From assembly GCA_028283025.1 (NCBI GenBank), contig JAPYNO010000010.1, positions 1 through 64,000 on the forward strand: a DNA stretch of 64,000 bases. Direction: 5' to 3'. Each line of letters starts with the position of its first letter. Position 1 is the first letter of the stretch. A model generated the notes under the pieces. It did not search any database. It saw only the letters and a program-made list of their open reading frames with translations, and was not told the origin of the DNA. This stretch comes from Pseudomonadales bacterium (lineage in GTDB: Bacteria > Pseudomonadota > Gammaproteobacteria > Pseudomonadales > Azotimanducaceae). Positions 44,651 through 53,735 of the stretch are shown in pieces. A program made the position numbers and the translations under genes.

Positions 44651-46843
44651 TCACCCCTCGCTAAGAAGCGCCTGCATCGCCACCCCATCGTGAGCGCGCT
44701 TGATGACGTACTGGCGAATGTCCTCGGATTCCTCTGCCGAGATCACGCCATCGAACCCGACCATGCCTTTGACTGCAAACGCGCCTTCCAAGACGATTTT
44801 GTCCCATATCTCGTGAATGGCATCGTTGCTGTAGCGCAAGTCCGGCAGTACGCCAGAGCCAACCGCGCCACCCCCGTGACAGGCCAAGCAATGCGCGTGG
44901 AACAGGGCTTTTCCGCGCTCGATTTGCGCGGCACTCGCATCGCCGCGCTGCGGCTCAGGCATATCGATAGTCGCGACGCTTGGTGCTGGCAATTGCTGCC
45001 CACCGCCGAGCTTGTAGGCAAGCACGCGACCGTGCCGGGCGATCATGCCAGATTGCGGCGGCACGCCTGACGCCAAAGCAAACGCCCCGCCCCAGCCCGC
45101 CATGACAGCGATGTATTGCTCACCATCAACTTCATAGCTCACAGGCGGCGCGATGATGCCAGCATAAGTCTGACTTTCCCATAGCTCGCGGCCAGTATCG
45201 GCGGCGAACGCCGAGATATAACCGTCCGCACGGCCCTGAAACACCAAGCCACCAGCCGTTGACAGCAGGCCGCCGTTCCAAGCACCTGAATGCTGCACTT
45301 GCCAAACGCGCTTTTGCGCCACCGGGTCCCACGCCAGTAGATGGCCTTTGACAAGGCTGAGCGCTTCAAGTTCGCCTGTCAGCGAATCAGGCGGCGCCAT
45401 CAATGTCTGGTCGATGCCCGTGTTCCAGGTACGGATGTCGTATGTGAACTGACTCGGCTGGCCGAACACCATCGGAATGTCAAGAACAGGCACATACACA
45501 AGCCCGGTGCTCGGGTTGTAGGCCATCGGATGCCAGTTGTGGCCGCCATAGGGCGAGGGATACACGAGCTTAGGTTCATTTGCGTACTGCCCGCCGGTTT
45601 CCACCGGACGGCCGGTCTCAGGATCCACATGGCTCGCCCAAGTCGTTTGCACATAGGGTTCAGCGGAGATGAACTCGCCAGTGCGCCGGTCGATCACATA
45701 GAAGAAGCCGTTTTTCGGCGCTTGCACCAGCACTTCTCGAAGCTGCCCGTTGATTTCAAGGTCGAGCAGCATGATGTGCTGGGTCGCCGTGTAGTCCCAA
45801 TTGTCGCCGGGCGTCGTCTGGTAGTGCCAGACAAGCGAGCCGTTATCGGGATTGATCGCAAGGATTGAGGACAGATACAGGTTATCGCCGCCACCCGGAC
45901 TGCGGATATAGCGATTCCAAGGCGAGCCGTTGCCAGTGCCGATATACAGAAGGTCAAGCTCAGGGTCGTAGGCCATTGAGTCCCAAACCGTGCCGCCGCC
46001 GCCAACTTCCCACCACTTGCCGCCGCGCCAAGTCGAGGCCGCCTTTCGCATGGCAGGGTTCTCGAAGCCGAGTTCAGGATTGCCCGGCACGGTATAGAAA
46101 CGCCACGCTTCTTCGCCCGACTCAGCATGATAAGCCGTGATGTACCCTCGAACGCCATACTCAGCACCGCCGTTGCCAATGATCACCAAGTCCTTGACGA
46201 TTCTCGGCGCACCAGTAATCGTATACGGCTTGTCGCGCGGCGTTGTCTGTACTTGCCATTCGACTTCGCCGCTGCCAGCATCGAGCGCGACCAAGCGACC
46301 ATCAATGGTGCCAGCGTAGACCCGGCCTTTCCACACGGCAACACCGCGATTGACGACATCGCAGCACGCCTTGGCGCCCCATTCACGCGGCACTTCCGGG
46401 TCGTATCGCCAGAGTTCTTCGCCGGTCTTGGCATCATGGGCGTACACAAGGCTCCATGAGCCAGTGGTGAACATGACGCCATCGACCACGATTGGCGATG
46501 CCTCTAGCCCGCGTGTCGTGTCCGTATCGGCGTACCAAGCGAGCTCAAGATCGGAGACGTTGTCCGTATTGATGGCATCGAGCGGCGAGAAGCGCTGCTC
46601 GCCATAAGTGCGGCCGTGCGCAAGCCAGTTGCCGGGCTCGGCATCGGCAGCGATAACGCGAGCGGCATCAAGAGTGGCTGTTTTGGCGCGAATTTCCTCG
46701 CTGCGGTCGATGCTTGCCTGCGCATCACCCGCATCGGTGGATTCGGCATCCTCGGCGGGCAGGTCAGACTGAGGCGCACAGCCAATCAATGGGGCCAACA
46801 AAGCTAGCGTCCACACATGCTTCCAAGAGATTCTTTGCAGCAT
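44651..46843 (-). CDS. PQQ-dependent quinohaemoprotein dehydrogenase, lipoprotein
   Basis: 730 residues from the ATG at 46843. The N-terminus has a lipobox (LLAPLIGCAPQ), so it is membrane-tethered. An eight-bladed propeller carries the vicinal disulfide pair (AKACCDVV) that covers PQQ, and W-motif repeats such as AYDPELDLLYIGTGNG and YNPSTGLVYVP. The C-terminal cytochrome c domain has HCLACHGGG near residue 660. Type: quinohaemoprotein alcohol dehydrogenase. It oxidises alcohols in the periplasm and passes electrons to the fused haem. No XoxG, XoxJ or pqq genes are adjacent. Confidence 0.92.
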   Translation of the reverse strand: MLQRISWKHVWTLALLAPLIGCAPQSDLPAEDAESTDAGDAQASIDRSEEIRAKTATLDAARVIAADAEPGNWLAHGRTYGEQRFSPLDAINTDNVSDLELAWYADTDTTRGLEASPIVVDGVMFTTGSWSLVYAHDAKTGEELWRYDPEVPREWGAKACCDVVNRGVAVWKGRVYAGTIDGRLVALDAGSGEVEWQVQTTPRDKPYTITGAPRIVKDLVIIGNGGAEYGVRGYITAYHAESGEEAWRFYTVPGNPELGFENPAMRKAASTWRGGKWWEVGGGGTVWDSMAYDPELDLLYIGTGNGSPWNRYIRSPGGGDNLYLSSILAINPDNGSLVWHYQTTPGDNWDYTATQHIMLLDLEINGQLREVLVQAPKNGFFYVIDRRTGEFISAEPYVQTTWASHVDPETGRPVETGGQYANEPKLVYPSPYGGHNWHPMAYNPSTGLVYVPVLDIPMVFGQPSQFTYDIRTWNTGIDQTLMAPPDSLTGELEALSLVKGHLLAWDPVAQKRVWQVQHSGAWNGGLLSTAGGLVFQGRADGYISAFAADTGRELWESQTYAGIIAPPVSYEVDGEQYIAVMAGWGGAFALASGVPPQSGMIARHGRVLAYKLGGGQQLPAPSVATIDMPEPQRGDASAAQIERGKALFHAHCLACHGGGAVGSGVLPDLRYSNDAIHEIWDKIVLEGAFAVKGMVGFDGVISAEESEDIRQYVIKRAHDGVAMQALLSEG

Positions 46844-46995
46844 TCGTCCGACCCTTTCCCAACTCATCGGTAGGTGGGCAATCTTAGCAGTTTGGGGAGA
46901 GGTGGTTTATCTGGCTTCCTCTGGCAGCTAGCAGCGCGGATTCAAGCGGCGAGCTCGCCTATGCGCTGGGGAAGCTTCCTAATTGGGACAATTTT

Positions 46996-47484
46996 TCAGC
47001 TTTGTTGGTGATTTTCGCAGTGACTGTATATCAGCGTCTGGGCAATTTTGAAACCTTCGACTTGGGGAATTTCTCTTAATTCTCGTAGCTTCACTCTATT
47101 TTGAGGCGGACGATCTCTCAGCTCGAAAACCGCTCCACTTTCCCAAATTCCAAAAAGACGCACTTCCGCATCTCCGTCCTCCGCACAAACCACAATCAAC
47201 CAATCAAAATCGGTTTTAGGACCGATTGCGATATAGCGAGTCGCGAAGTTCTCCTCAGTGACCCATTTGAATTTGACTTGAACGGACTTCTCGCCAATAT
47301 ACCCATCAACGTCTTTCGTGCCTCTGGGAGTCCTGACCATGCCAACGTAAGTTTCACAGAAACTCTCGCCAAGAAAACCATGAATGCCGTTATATCCCTC
47401 TGTGAGCTCATCCATGCGATGGCAGAGCCTGAGAGCTTCTTCTCGTCTTTGTTTGAGATCTTGTCCTTCAGGAAGTGTCTTCAT
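46996..47484 (-). CDS. Unknown protein, possible PD-(D/E)xK-like fold
   Basis: 162 residues, complete, with no name that I can give. A central segment (DVDGYIGEKSVQVKFKWV) has an aspartate, a beta-turn and a VQVKFK strand spaced like a minimal PD-(D/E)xK site, and a hydrophobic strand DWLIVVCAEDG follows. These features suggest a nuclease-like fold, but the QVK variant is loose evidence. The gene is on the edge of the toxin-antitoxin zone. Confidence 0.6.
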   Translation of the reverse strand: MKTLPEGQDLKQRREEALRLCHRMDELTEGYNGIHGFLGESFCETYVGMVRTPRGTKDVDGYIGEKSVQVKFKWVTEENFATRYIAIGPKTDFDWLIVVCAEDGDAEVRLFGIWESGAVFELRDRPPQNRVKLRELREIPQVEGFKIAQTLIYSHCENHQQS

Positions 47485-47550
47485 TTTTATTGCTCCGCAT
47501 TCAAGCAGTGGTACGCAATTCTGCGCGAAGCCATCCTGCGTGAAGATGAG

Positions 47551-47634
47551 TTATGCGTCAATTGTTTCACACACCGTTCCCCAAAACGCCCGCACGCCCG
47601 GCAGGCACGTTAGATTGGTGTCGAACACGAACAT
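47551..47634 (-). pseudogene. 5' stub of a PIN-domain toxin gene
   Basis: The ATG at 47634 overlaps the stop of the upstream small gene (TGATG) and starts MFVFDTNLTCLPG, the standard N-terminus of PIN toxins; the frame stops after 27 codons without any other PIN motif. The toxin body has been lost. The 28-codon frame is short, so part of the identification rests on position and the first eight residues. Confidence 0.5.
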
Positions 47635-47831
47635 CAGCCATCAGGCGCATCACGCACCAAGCTGATTCGACGGGCGAGTTCAAGGGTTAATTTCTCATTT
47701 CTTGCTTTGGCGGCATGGTATGGGCTGTAGTTCTCATCCACCTTGTCCATGTCCGCGACGACCTGGTCGCTGATCGCCATAGCCTCGACGAATCGATCAC
47801 GCATACTTTTATCGCTCTTTTCCGTGCTCAT
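47634..47831 (-). CDS. Small protein, orphan antitoxin candidate
   Basis: 65 residues from the ATG at 47831 (MSTEKSDKSMRDRFVEAM); a longer frame to 47870 exists. Mostly helical and charged, no recognised DNA-binding fold. Its stop is coupled to a PIN-like start codon, so it most likely encoded the antitoxin of a vapBC-like pair whose toxin is now only a stub. From 47832 to 48074 I see no gene; a 6-bp stem with a GCGA loop (GTGTCTGCGAAGACAC, about 47957-47972) is the only structure. Confidence 0.5.
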   Translation of the reverse strand: MSTEKSDKSMRDRFVEAMAISDQVVADMDKVDENYSPYHAAKARNEKLTLELARRISLVRDAPDG

Positions 47832-48074
47832 TCGTTCGCCCCACCTGATCAATGATTGAGATTTTAGCATTCAAGATTTTAACGAACGCTCCAACCTGAA
47901 GCGTGCTATCCCGGATATTTGACCAGTAATTTAACCAATGAATGCTGAATGATTGTGTCTGCGAAGACACCAACAAAATCAAAATTCGTGGCTTATGTCC
48001 ATATCCCGTGACTTGAAGGAGTCTGTACTCTGGACGAAAATGGAACAGAACACCTGAAAGTAGATTTCAATATC

Positions 48075-50124
48075 GTGGACGAAACCTACCAAGAACTCTG
48101 CCTTCGCCTCATCCACGCCAATTCCGAAACCAAGGTCATCGCCCTCCTTCATGGAGCCGGATTCTGGGACTGGCAAGAAGCTTGGCGACACTTCGGCGAC
48201 ATAGAGAACAACTGGGCAACCATCGGTAATCAGCAAAGCAGTCCTGAAGCAGCTCTTGTTGAAAAACTGGTTAACTCCGTCGATGCGCGGCTGATCGCAG
48301 CTTGCCGTGAAGCGGAAATTGACCCCGAGAGCATCCAGGCCCCACAGACTATCCGAGAAGCGGTAGCGGTTTTCTTTGATCCTCAAAGTAGCGCTAGCAG
48401 TGGCAGGTCTGGCCTCGTCTTGCAATGGCCCAACCGTTACCGAACCCAAGTTGCGAGAGAGATCACTTTGGCTGCGACTGGGGCAAAGCCTGGTCAGGGT
48501 TACCCGTGCCTGACCGTCGCTGACCGGGGAGAAGGTCAGACACCCGAAAAGTTCCCTGAAACCCTGCTCTCCATGCACCTCAGCAACAAGCTCAGGATTC
48601 CGTTCGTGCAGGGGAAGTTCAATATGGGTGGAACGGGTGCCTTAAGGTTTTGTGGAAAAGAGAATTTACAACTCGTTGTCAGCAAGCGAAATCCACTACT
48701 TGCCGGGGAAAACGGAGGACAAGGACAGCCATTGGGGCTTCACGGTGGTGCGTCGCCAAGAAGAAGGCGGCAGAAATACCGTGTATTCCTACCTCGCGCC
48801 CGTTGGTTGCGAATCGCATCCTCGTCAGGGCGGTGTCCTACACTTTCCGGCGGAGTCCTTGCCGATTCTTCCTTTGGGCAGCATGGCGTATGAACGCGAA
48901 TCTGCTTGGGGCACGCTAATCAAGCTCTATGAGTATCAGATCAGGCGAAGAAGCCACATACTCTTGGGAGACGGGTTACTGGGCAGGCTGGATCTTCTTC
49001 TCCATCAGGTGGCGCTGCCAATTCGCCTGCATGAATGTCGAGACTATAAGAACACAGGGGGTGCTGAAAGCAATCTGACCGGTATTCGCGTTCGCCTAGA
49101 GGACAACCGAGGCGAAAACTTGGAGTTTGATCCGTCGTCAGTGGAACTGAGGGTTCAGAGCCAATTCATAAAGGCGGTGATCTTCGCGTTCAAGAAGTGA
49201 AAAGCAGATACTTACAGAAGCGACGAGGGAATCATCTTCACCTTGAATGGACAGACTCACGGGCACCTGCCGACAAGTTTCTTCCGCCGTCAGAACGTAG
49301 GCATGAGCTATCTGAGGGACTCGATACTTGTTGCCGTAGATTGTTCAGCTATCAGTGCCCGCGCTCGTGAGGAACTGTTCATGAACAGCAGAGACCGCAT
49401 CGCGCACTGCGATCTGCGCAAGGATCTTGAGAGGGAGTTGGAACGAATATTGAAGACCCATCCCGGTCTCTGTGACCTTCGTGAGCGCAGACATCGAGAA
49501 GAAGTGGAGGCTCGAGTAACTGAGGACAAGCCCCTTGAAGAGGTTACTCGCAATCTTCTGAATACTAACCCATCACTCGCGCACCTACTCCGTGGCGGGA
49601 AGCGCATACGCAATCCGTTTCGTCCACAAAGCGAAGAGGATGTTGATCAGCCTTTCATAGGAAAGAGGTACCCGACCTACTTTCGGTTCAGAGGTAGGAA
49701 GGCGGGTGAGAAGCTCAAGAAGGAATGCCAGATTGGAAAACCAGCGCGCATCGAATTTGAAACAGACGCGGAGAACGGGTACTTCTCGCGAGATGTTGAT
49801 CAGGGCGCCTTTGAACTTGTTGCAAAAGCATCTGTGGTCCCGCTGGAGGTCGAGGATTACTCCTTGAGCCTCAATGAGGGTATCGCCATCCTGAACTTCT
49901 CCTTGCCAACAAGCCTCAAAGAGGGTGAACTGATCGGTTTTATAGCCGAAGTCAACGATCAGACTCAGATTGAACCCTTTACCAACGAGTTCAGCTTGTT
50001 ACTGGCGCCCCAGTCAAACAAGCCGCGTGGAAGTTCAATCCCTCCCAAGGTGCCCGGGCTTCGCCTTCCAAAGGTGATCGAGGTGTACCAAGATAAGTGG
50101 AGGGACTTCGGAGGCGTTGCCTAG
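48075..50124 (+). pseudogene. GHKL-type ATPase gene broken by a frameshift and an in-frame stop
   Basis: The first frame (GTG at 48075) encodes the ATP-binding part: N-box ALVEKLVNSVDA (60-71), G1 box TVADRGEGQTP (148-157) and the lid FNMGGTGALRF (182-192). At about 48690-48730 the continuing protein (HWGFTVVRRQEEGG) shifts to another frame, which runs to a TGA at 49198-49200 and is then open again to 50124 (KADTYRSDEGIIFTLNGQTHG). Rejoined it would be about 680 residues. MORC/HSP90-like ATPases of this kind occur in defence loci, but I do not know this one. As written, no intact product is possible unless the last part is re-initiated at 49243. Confidence 0.7.
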
Positions 50125-50172
50125 TGACAACATGGGCGATGGTCGATATGATGCGTTGCCTAGTGACAACAT
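50114..50172 (+). repeat. 20-bp direct repeat at the end of the GHKL gene
   Basis: GCGTTGCCTAGTGACAACAT occurs at 50114-50133 and again at 50153-50172, 39 bases apart. The first copy contains the stop of the GHKL frame; the second lies just before the start of the next small gene. A local 39-bp duplication is the simplest origin. Confidence 0.8.
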
Positions 50173-50182
50173 TGAGGCGGCG

Positions 50183-50419
50183 ATGCCAAGACGTTTAGCA
50201 CTTGAGGAAGCGAAGCGACTCACTAACGAGAAGCCGCATTTTCATGCCTACATCGCGAGCGAGAACGAGAGCGCATTCTTTCGCCGGGCGCACGCCTACC
50301 GAAGCAAGAACGCTGCGAGGCAGTGGGCGATGCGCAACTACCGAGATAGGGAAGTGATGGTAAGGCCGTGCTACTGTGAGCGAGGATTCCGCCAGCTCGA
50401 ACGGAGTAGATCGACATGA
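50183..50419 (+). CDS. Small basic protein of unknown function
   Basis: 78 residues from the ATG at 50183, which has GAGG five bases upstream. Rich in Arg and aromatic residues (SAFFRRAHAYRSKNAARQWAM). The TGA stop overlaps the lipoprotein ATG (ATGA), which argues that the frame is real. No family recognised. Confidence 0.55.
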   Translation: MPRRLALEEAKRLTNEKPHFHAYIASENESAFFRRAHAYRSKNAARQWAMRNYRDREVMVRPCYCERGFRQLERSRST

Positions 50420-51099
50420 AGGCAAGCATTCCTAGCGCATTGGCCGTGCTGCTACTGGCTGTAATGCTTGCAGGCTGTGGCGCACTACCGGCACCCACAA
50501 TCGAGCAACTAGCCGAACGCAGATACATTACGACACATGCAGGGACTTACTATGAGCATGACGAAGTGACCGGCTGGCGTGGGTATCAGACACCTTGGTT
50601 TAGCCTGTTTGACGCACCCAAATTGGGCATGATAGCTTTCCCCCCAGGGAATGCGCGAGCAATGAGCTGGTCTACTGGCGATTTTTGGGGAGATGCCATA
50701 AGTAAAAAACTCTTTTTCAGTGACGGATGGTTTGATAATGTTGTCGTGAGAGTTACTTTTAAGTTTGATAAATGGTACTTCATTAAGAGCGCAAAAGCAC
50801 AAGGTCAGAGTTTGCAGCTTACATTAAGAAGAAATAGGGATGTAAGTTGTCGGGGTGGTGGTTGTAGTCATTATGAGGCTGTGGATATTTTCATCCCCAC
50901 AGCGATGGCGCTCGATTCGGCATGTACAAGGGGCGGATTGAGGATAGCCGCCATAGGCGATTACCGGAGCGATTTTAGAATATCCGCAGAGACGCTACAC
51001 GCCTTTCTCGACAGAGCTCGAAAGCTAGGTGCGAAGATCAAAGCGCCGCTTTGCAACTTCACCCCTATCCTGACGGAAGCCGCAGGGCTGAATCAGTGA
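50416..51099 (+). CDS. Unknown lipoprotein
   Basis: 227 residues with a clear lipoprotein signal peptide (LAVLLLAVMLAGCGALP, lipobox LAGC, Cys21). The mature part is about 205 residues, with a cysteine pair in DVSCRGGGCSHYEAV that may form a disulfide. AT-richer segments in the middle suggest foreign origin. Probably outer-membrane or periplasmic; no function can be given. Coupled to the small gene upstream. Confidence 0.75.
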   Translation: MKASIPSALAVLLLAVMLAGCGALPAPTIEQLAERRYITTHAGTYYEHDEVTGWRGYQTPWFSLFDAPKLGMIAFPPGNARAMSWSTGDFWGDAISKKLFFSDGWFDNVVVRVTFKFDKWYFIKSAKAQGQSLQLTLRRNRDVSCRGGGCSHYEAVDIFIPTAMALDSACTRGGLRIAAIGDYRSDFRISAETLHAFLDRARKLGAKIKAPLCNFTPILTEAAGLNQ

Positions 51100-51177
51100 G
51101 ACAACAACTTTGATAGAGATACAGCATTGCATATCAAAAGTGCGCCCGTCCCTTCGGGTTCGCGGCAGGGAGATGTC

Positions 51178-51501
51178 GTGAATGACTACGATTTCTTTGT
51201 GAATCTCGATAATGTACACCTCAAATCGTTTCTGAAGGATCAGGACAAGCTTGACGAGATTGAAGCGAAAGTTGTTGGCTCGCAGTTCAAGTATGGTCTA
51301 GTTCTGCTTGGGCTCGCGCTGTTGCGACAGGATTCGGATAGTCAAAGTGCGCCCGAACGCGATAATCGGGAGAATGGGGAAGAGATAGTTGATGTGGAGA
51401 GTCGGGTGGAAAGTTTCACCAAGGCTGCCGCTGCCGTGCTATTGCCGGTTGTTCGTTCTCTCAGCCGATTGGAGTTGGGGGATGAGGATGAAGGGAACTA
51501 G
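51178..51501 (+). CDS. Hypothetical protein
   Basis: 107 residues from a GTG at 51178, which has GGGAG five bases upstream; a TTG at 51127 is an upstream alternative. Acidic overall, with a possible hydrophobic helix (FKYGLVLLGLALLRQ) and a C-terminal stretch SFTKAAAAVLLPVVRSLSRL. No similarity recognised. Confidence 0.55.
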   Translation: MNDYDFFVNLDNVHLKSFLKDQDKLDEIEAKVVGSQFKYGLVLLGLALLRQDSDSQSAPERDNRENGEEIVDVESRVESFTKAAAAVLLPVVRSLSRLELGDEDEGN

Positions 51502-51544
51502 CGGCCAACTTAGGCTAGTGAGTGGCATTCCCAAAGCCGCCAAT

Positions 51545-52036
51545 TCAAGCAAAAAGCCCACTGATGCGCACCGGAAGCTCGCTAATCGGCACCATCTCAT
51601 CGAGCCTCTTCGTGATTTTCGCGGTGACTGCTTAACCTTCGGCCATGCGCACCAGAGTCCCGGCATCGCCCTCCGCAACCTGTCCCTTGCGCCACATATT
51701 GAACACGATTTCATGCGGGCAAATGCCAAGACATAGGAGATACAGATAGTCTCGGTCGAGACGCACATGGTTGAATTGAAAGGTATTGTTTGAGCCGAGA
51801 GAGGCCGTCTTGATTTCAAACTTGCGGCCTTCAACGAACAGATCGGTCCTCGCTGTGCGGCTGCCTTTGACAACTCCAACCCCAAATCCTTCAAGATAGC
51901 GACGAATGAACTCCTCGCCTATTTCGCCACGATTGGTGTTGCCGAGCGAACGATAAGGCTCAAGCGGCGAACCAGTCCATATCGTCTCCGGCGTATTCTC
52001 GGCAATGATCTCAACGAGAAGGTCTACCGGGTTCAT
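51545..52036 (-). pseudogene. Restriction endonuclease with a nonsense codon near the 3' end
   Basis: The ATG at 52036 (MNPVDLLVEIIAE) overlaps the stop of the methyltransferase gene. The core RTDLFVEGRKFEIKTASLG is a PD-(D/E)xK site (D, then ExK). The frame stops with TAA at 51632, yet the next codons in the same frame encode a plausible C-terminus (VTAKITKRLDEMVPISELPV) to a stop at 51545. A CAA to TAA change would explain this. Loss of the last 28 residues may or may not abolish activity. Confidence 0.7.
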
Positions 52037-52749
52037 TGAGGTGGTTCCCAACGCGCAGAGCCCGCTCCCCGCTTCCAAAAAACTAGAAAGTACGAGTGGT
52101 TCTTGCGCGCATGCACTTGGCGTATCGCACGGCTCACACCCGGCTTATTGTTGCGCATAACGACAAACAAGTCCTCAGCGACAAAGCCCATATCCTGATA
52201 GCTCAGAATGAGCTCAACATGCGTGAACCTCTGCCTGTTGGAACAGACCTCATCTTGACACTTGACAATGAGCACACCGCGTTCGCGAAGCACGCGATGC
52301 GCTTCTTGAGCAGCTGCTTCGTACAAGTCCAGGACGGCCTCGTGGTACTTGTTTTCCGTCTGCGCACCGGAGCCGTTGTTCCTGTAATGCTGCTCAAACG
52401 CGCCATGGGCGGTGTGTGCTGTGCCTCCTGGGCTGTGCATATAGGGCGGATCGAGCACAACGCAATCGAGAGAGCCATCCTCGTAGGGCAAGTCACGACA
52501 ATCAGTCCCTGTCAGTAGGTCAGAGGCGAGCAAGGAAAAGCGTTTTTTCGGAACATTTCTCCAAAAGGCACCTTTGCCGTAGGTGACATCGGCCACCTTG
52601 CTACCTGGCTTCACATAGAGATCAAGTATCCGAGGGAACACCGCAGCGTTCGCGTCCGCGTAAGCGCTGAGCACAAGATCATTTGATGGCACGCCGAAAC
52701 GCACCCTTCGGGATGGCTTGCTTTGCTGAAACAGAGACGCTTGCGGCAT
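52033..52749 (-). CDS. Site-specific DNA methyltransferase (DPPY type)
   Basis: 238 residues. Catalytic motif DPPYMHSPGG near residue 107 (N6-adenine or N4-cytosine class), an N-terminal motif I-like segment ADVTYGKGAFW and a C-terminal CQDEVCSNRQRFTH. Its small size and the order suggest a beta-class enzyme without a separate recognition domain. It overlaps the endonuclease gene by four bases, so it is the M gene of a type II system. A 5' fragment of a near relative lies at 54613-54694. Confidence 0.85.
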   Translation of the reverse strand: MPQASLFQQSKPSRRVRFGVPSNDLVLSAYADANAAVFPRILDLYVKPGSKVADVTYGKGAFWRNVPKKRFSLLASDLLTGTDCRDLPYEDGSLDCVVLDPPYMHSPGGTAHTAHGAFEQHYRNNGSGAQTENKYHEAVLDLYEAAAQEAHRVLRERGVLIVKCQDEVCSNRQRFTHVELILSYQDMGFVAEDLFVVMRNNKPGVSRAIRQVHARKNHSYFLVFWKRGAGSARWEPPQ

Positions 52750-52854
52750 GGGAGCAGTGTAGCAATTTCTGTTTGAGTGGCTGAATGCGACCGGATTTGG
52801 CGCAGCGCAATGATAGAATGAGCTAAGGCTAACGTGTGCAAGGAGTGCATCGAT

Positions 52855-53553
52855 ATGACGGACAAGGTTTCTGAACTATTCAAATTGATGGACCGGTGGA
52901 GGCATTTGCCGGGCTATCGACTGGAGCCACAAGTTGCACCATATTTCGCCATGTACTTGCCAGAAATACTGAAAGATAAATTTGGCAAGATTAACGAAAC
53001 TGTAATTCCCGAGTTCCCTTTGCGACTAGGCACATTGTGTGATGAGAGCACTCTTTGCAAGTCTAAGAATAGGAAAAAAACAAAGTCGTGCCGCTGCTCA
53101 AAGGCAGAGGTATGTAGTGGACGGCCAAATATGTCCAAGAAAGTCGATTTTGTTGCTTTCGGAGAAAAGGCCACATATCTCGTTGAGCTCAAGACGGACA
53201 TGAAAAGCATTAAACCTAACCAGATTGAATACCTCGCAACCGCGGAGAAAGTGGGGTTTCCTAAGTTAGCCAAAGCAGTCAAAAAAATGAAATGCGCATC
53301 ATCTGGGCAGAAGCCGAAGTACAGTTGTCTGATCAAAATGCTCGAAAGCGTAGAATTTGAAGAAGCGCTTGAAACAAAAGTCGTCTTTTTGTTGCCAAAT
53401 AAGGAATCGTGCCCAGAGTCTCTAAGAGAATTTGGATGGGACGATAACATCATTACATTCGAGGAGGTTGCCAACAAAGTAAAGGAAAGTGGCAACCTCG
53501 GGAAAATTCTCGCGTGCCACCTTCTTAAGTGGAAGAAGTCCCCTATAGATTAA
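52855..53553 (+). CDS. Unknown protein with nuclease-like motif
   Basis: 232 residues from the ATG at 52855, preceded by AAGGAG at nine bases; a GTG at 52834 is an alternative. A possible PD-(D/E)xK site is VDFVAFGEKATYLVELKTD (D, then ELK). A cysteine-rich stretch (LCKSKNRKKTKSCRCSKAEVCSG) could bind metal. AT-rich compared with neighbours. Position between two defence-type loci suggests a related role, unproven. Confidence 0.65.
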   Translation: MTDKVSELFKLMDRWRHLPGYRLEPQVAPYFAMYLPEILKDKFGKINETVIPEFPLRLGTLCDESTLCKSKNRKKTKSCRCSKAEVCSGRPNMSKKVDFVAFGEKATYLVELKTDMKSIKPNQIEYLATAEKVGFPKLAKAVKKMKCASSGQKPKYSCLIKMLESVEFEEALETKVVFLLPNKESCPESLREFGWDDNIITFEEVANKVKESGNLGKILACHLLKWKKSPID

Positions 53554-53566
53554 GTCAAATTTAGCT

Positions 53567-53594
53567 ATGACCTCAACCCTCTCCAAATCCCACC
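53567..53594 (+). pseudogene. 5' stub of a DUF2779-like gene
   Basis: ATGACCTCAACCCTCTCCAA and the next codons match the start of the DUF2779 gene at 57213 (MATPTLSKSRF versus MTSTLSKSH), with an 18-base identity CAACCCTCTCCAAATCCC. The similarity ends at once after about nine codons, where the IS-like remnant begins. Short, so confidence is limited. Confidence 0.45.
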
Positions 53595-53666
53595 CCATCG
53601 CCAACTCGCCGATCTTCGCGTACAACTCTCGGATCGTCGTCTCATGCCATCGAACTAAACACGCGC
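53595..53666 (-). mobile_element. Possible IS3-family orfA remnant
   Basis: On the minus strand the segment encodes IRELYAKIGELAMGWDLERV, resembling the C-terminal coiled-coil of IS3-family OrfA proteins (for example ELYAKIGEL followed by xxxxDFL). No inverted repeats or start codon remain. The fragment separates the DUF2779 and AbiEii stubs, so an IS may have caused both truncations. The match is short. Confidence 0.35.
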
Positions 53667-53735
53667 TCATGTTTCAGTTTCCCCTTTCCACGGCGCCCGC
53701 TCGCGCCACTCATCGATGTAGTCCTTCGGGATCAT
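53667..53735 (-). pseudogene. 5' stub of an AbiEii-type nucleotidyltransferase toxin
   Basis: The ATG at 53735 overlaps the abiEi stop (ATGA). The 22 codons read MIPKDYIDEWRERAPW, the usual start of AbiEii/AbiGii toxins, and end with a TGA. The nucleotidyltransferase domain is gone. Confidence 0.65.

Noticed and set aside
47957..47972. GTGTCT-GCGA-AGACAC hairpin as a terminator
   Set aside because: No U-run on either strand and no gene ends close enough; left as an unassigned structure.
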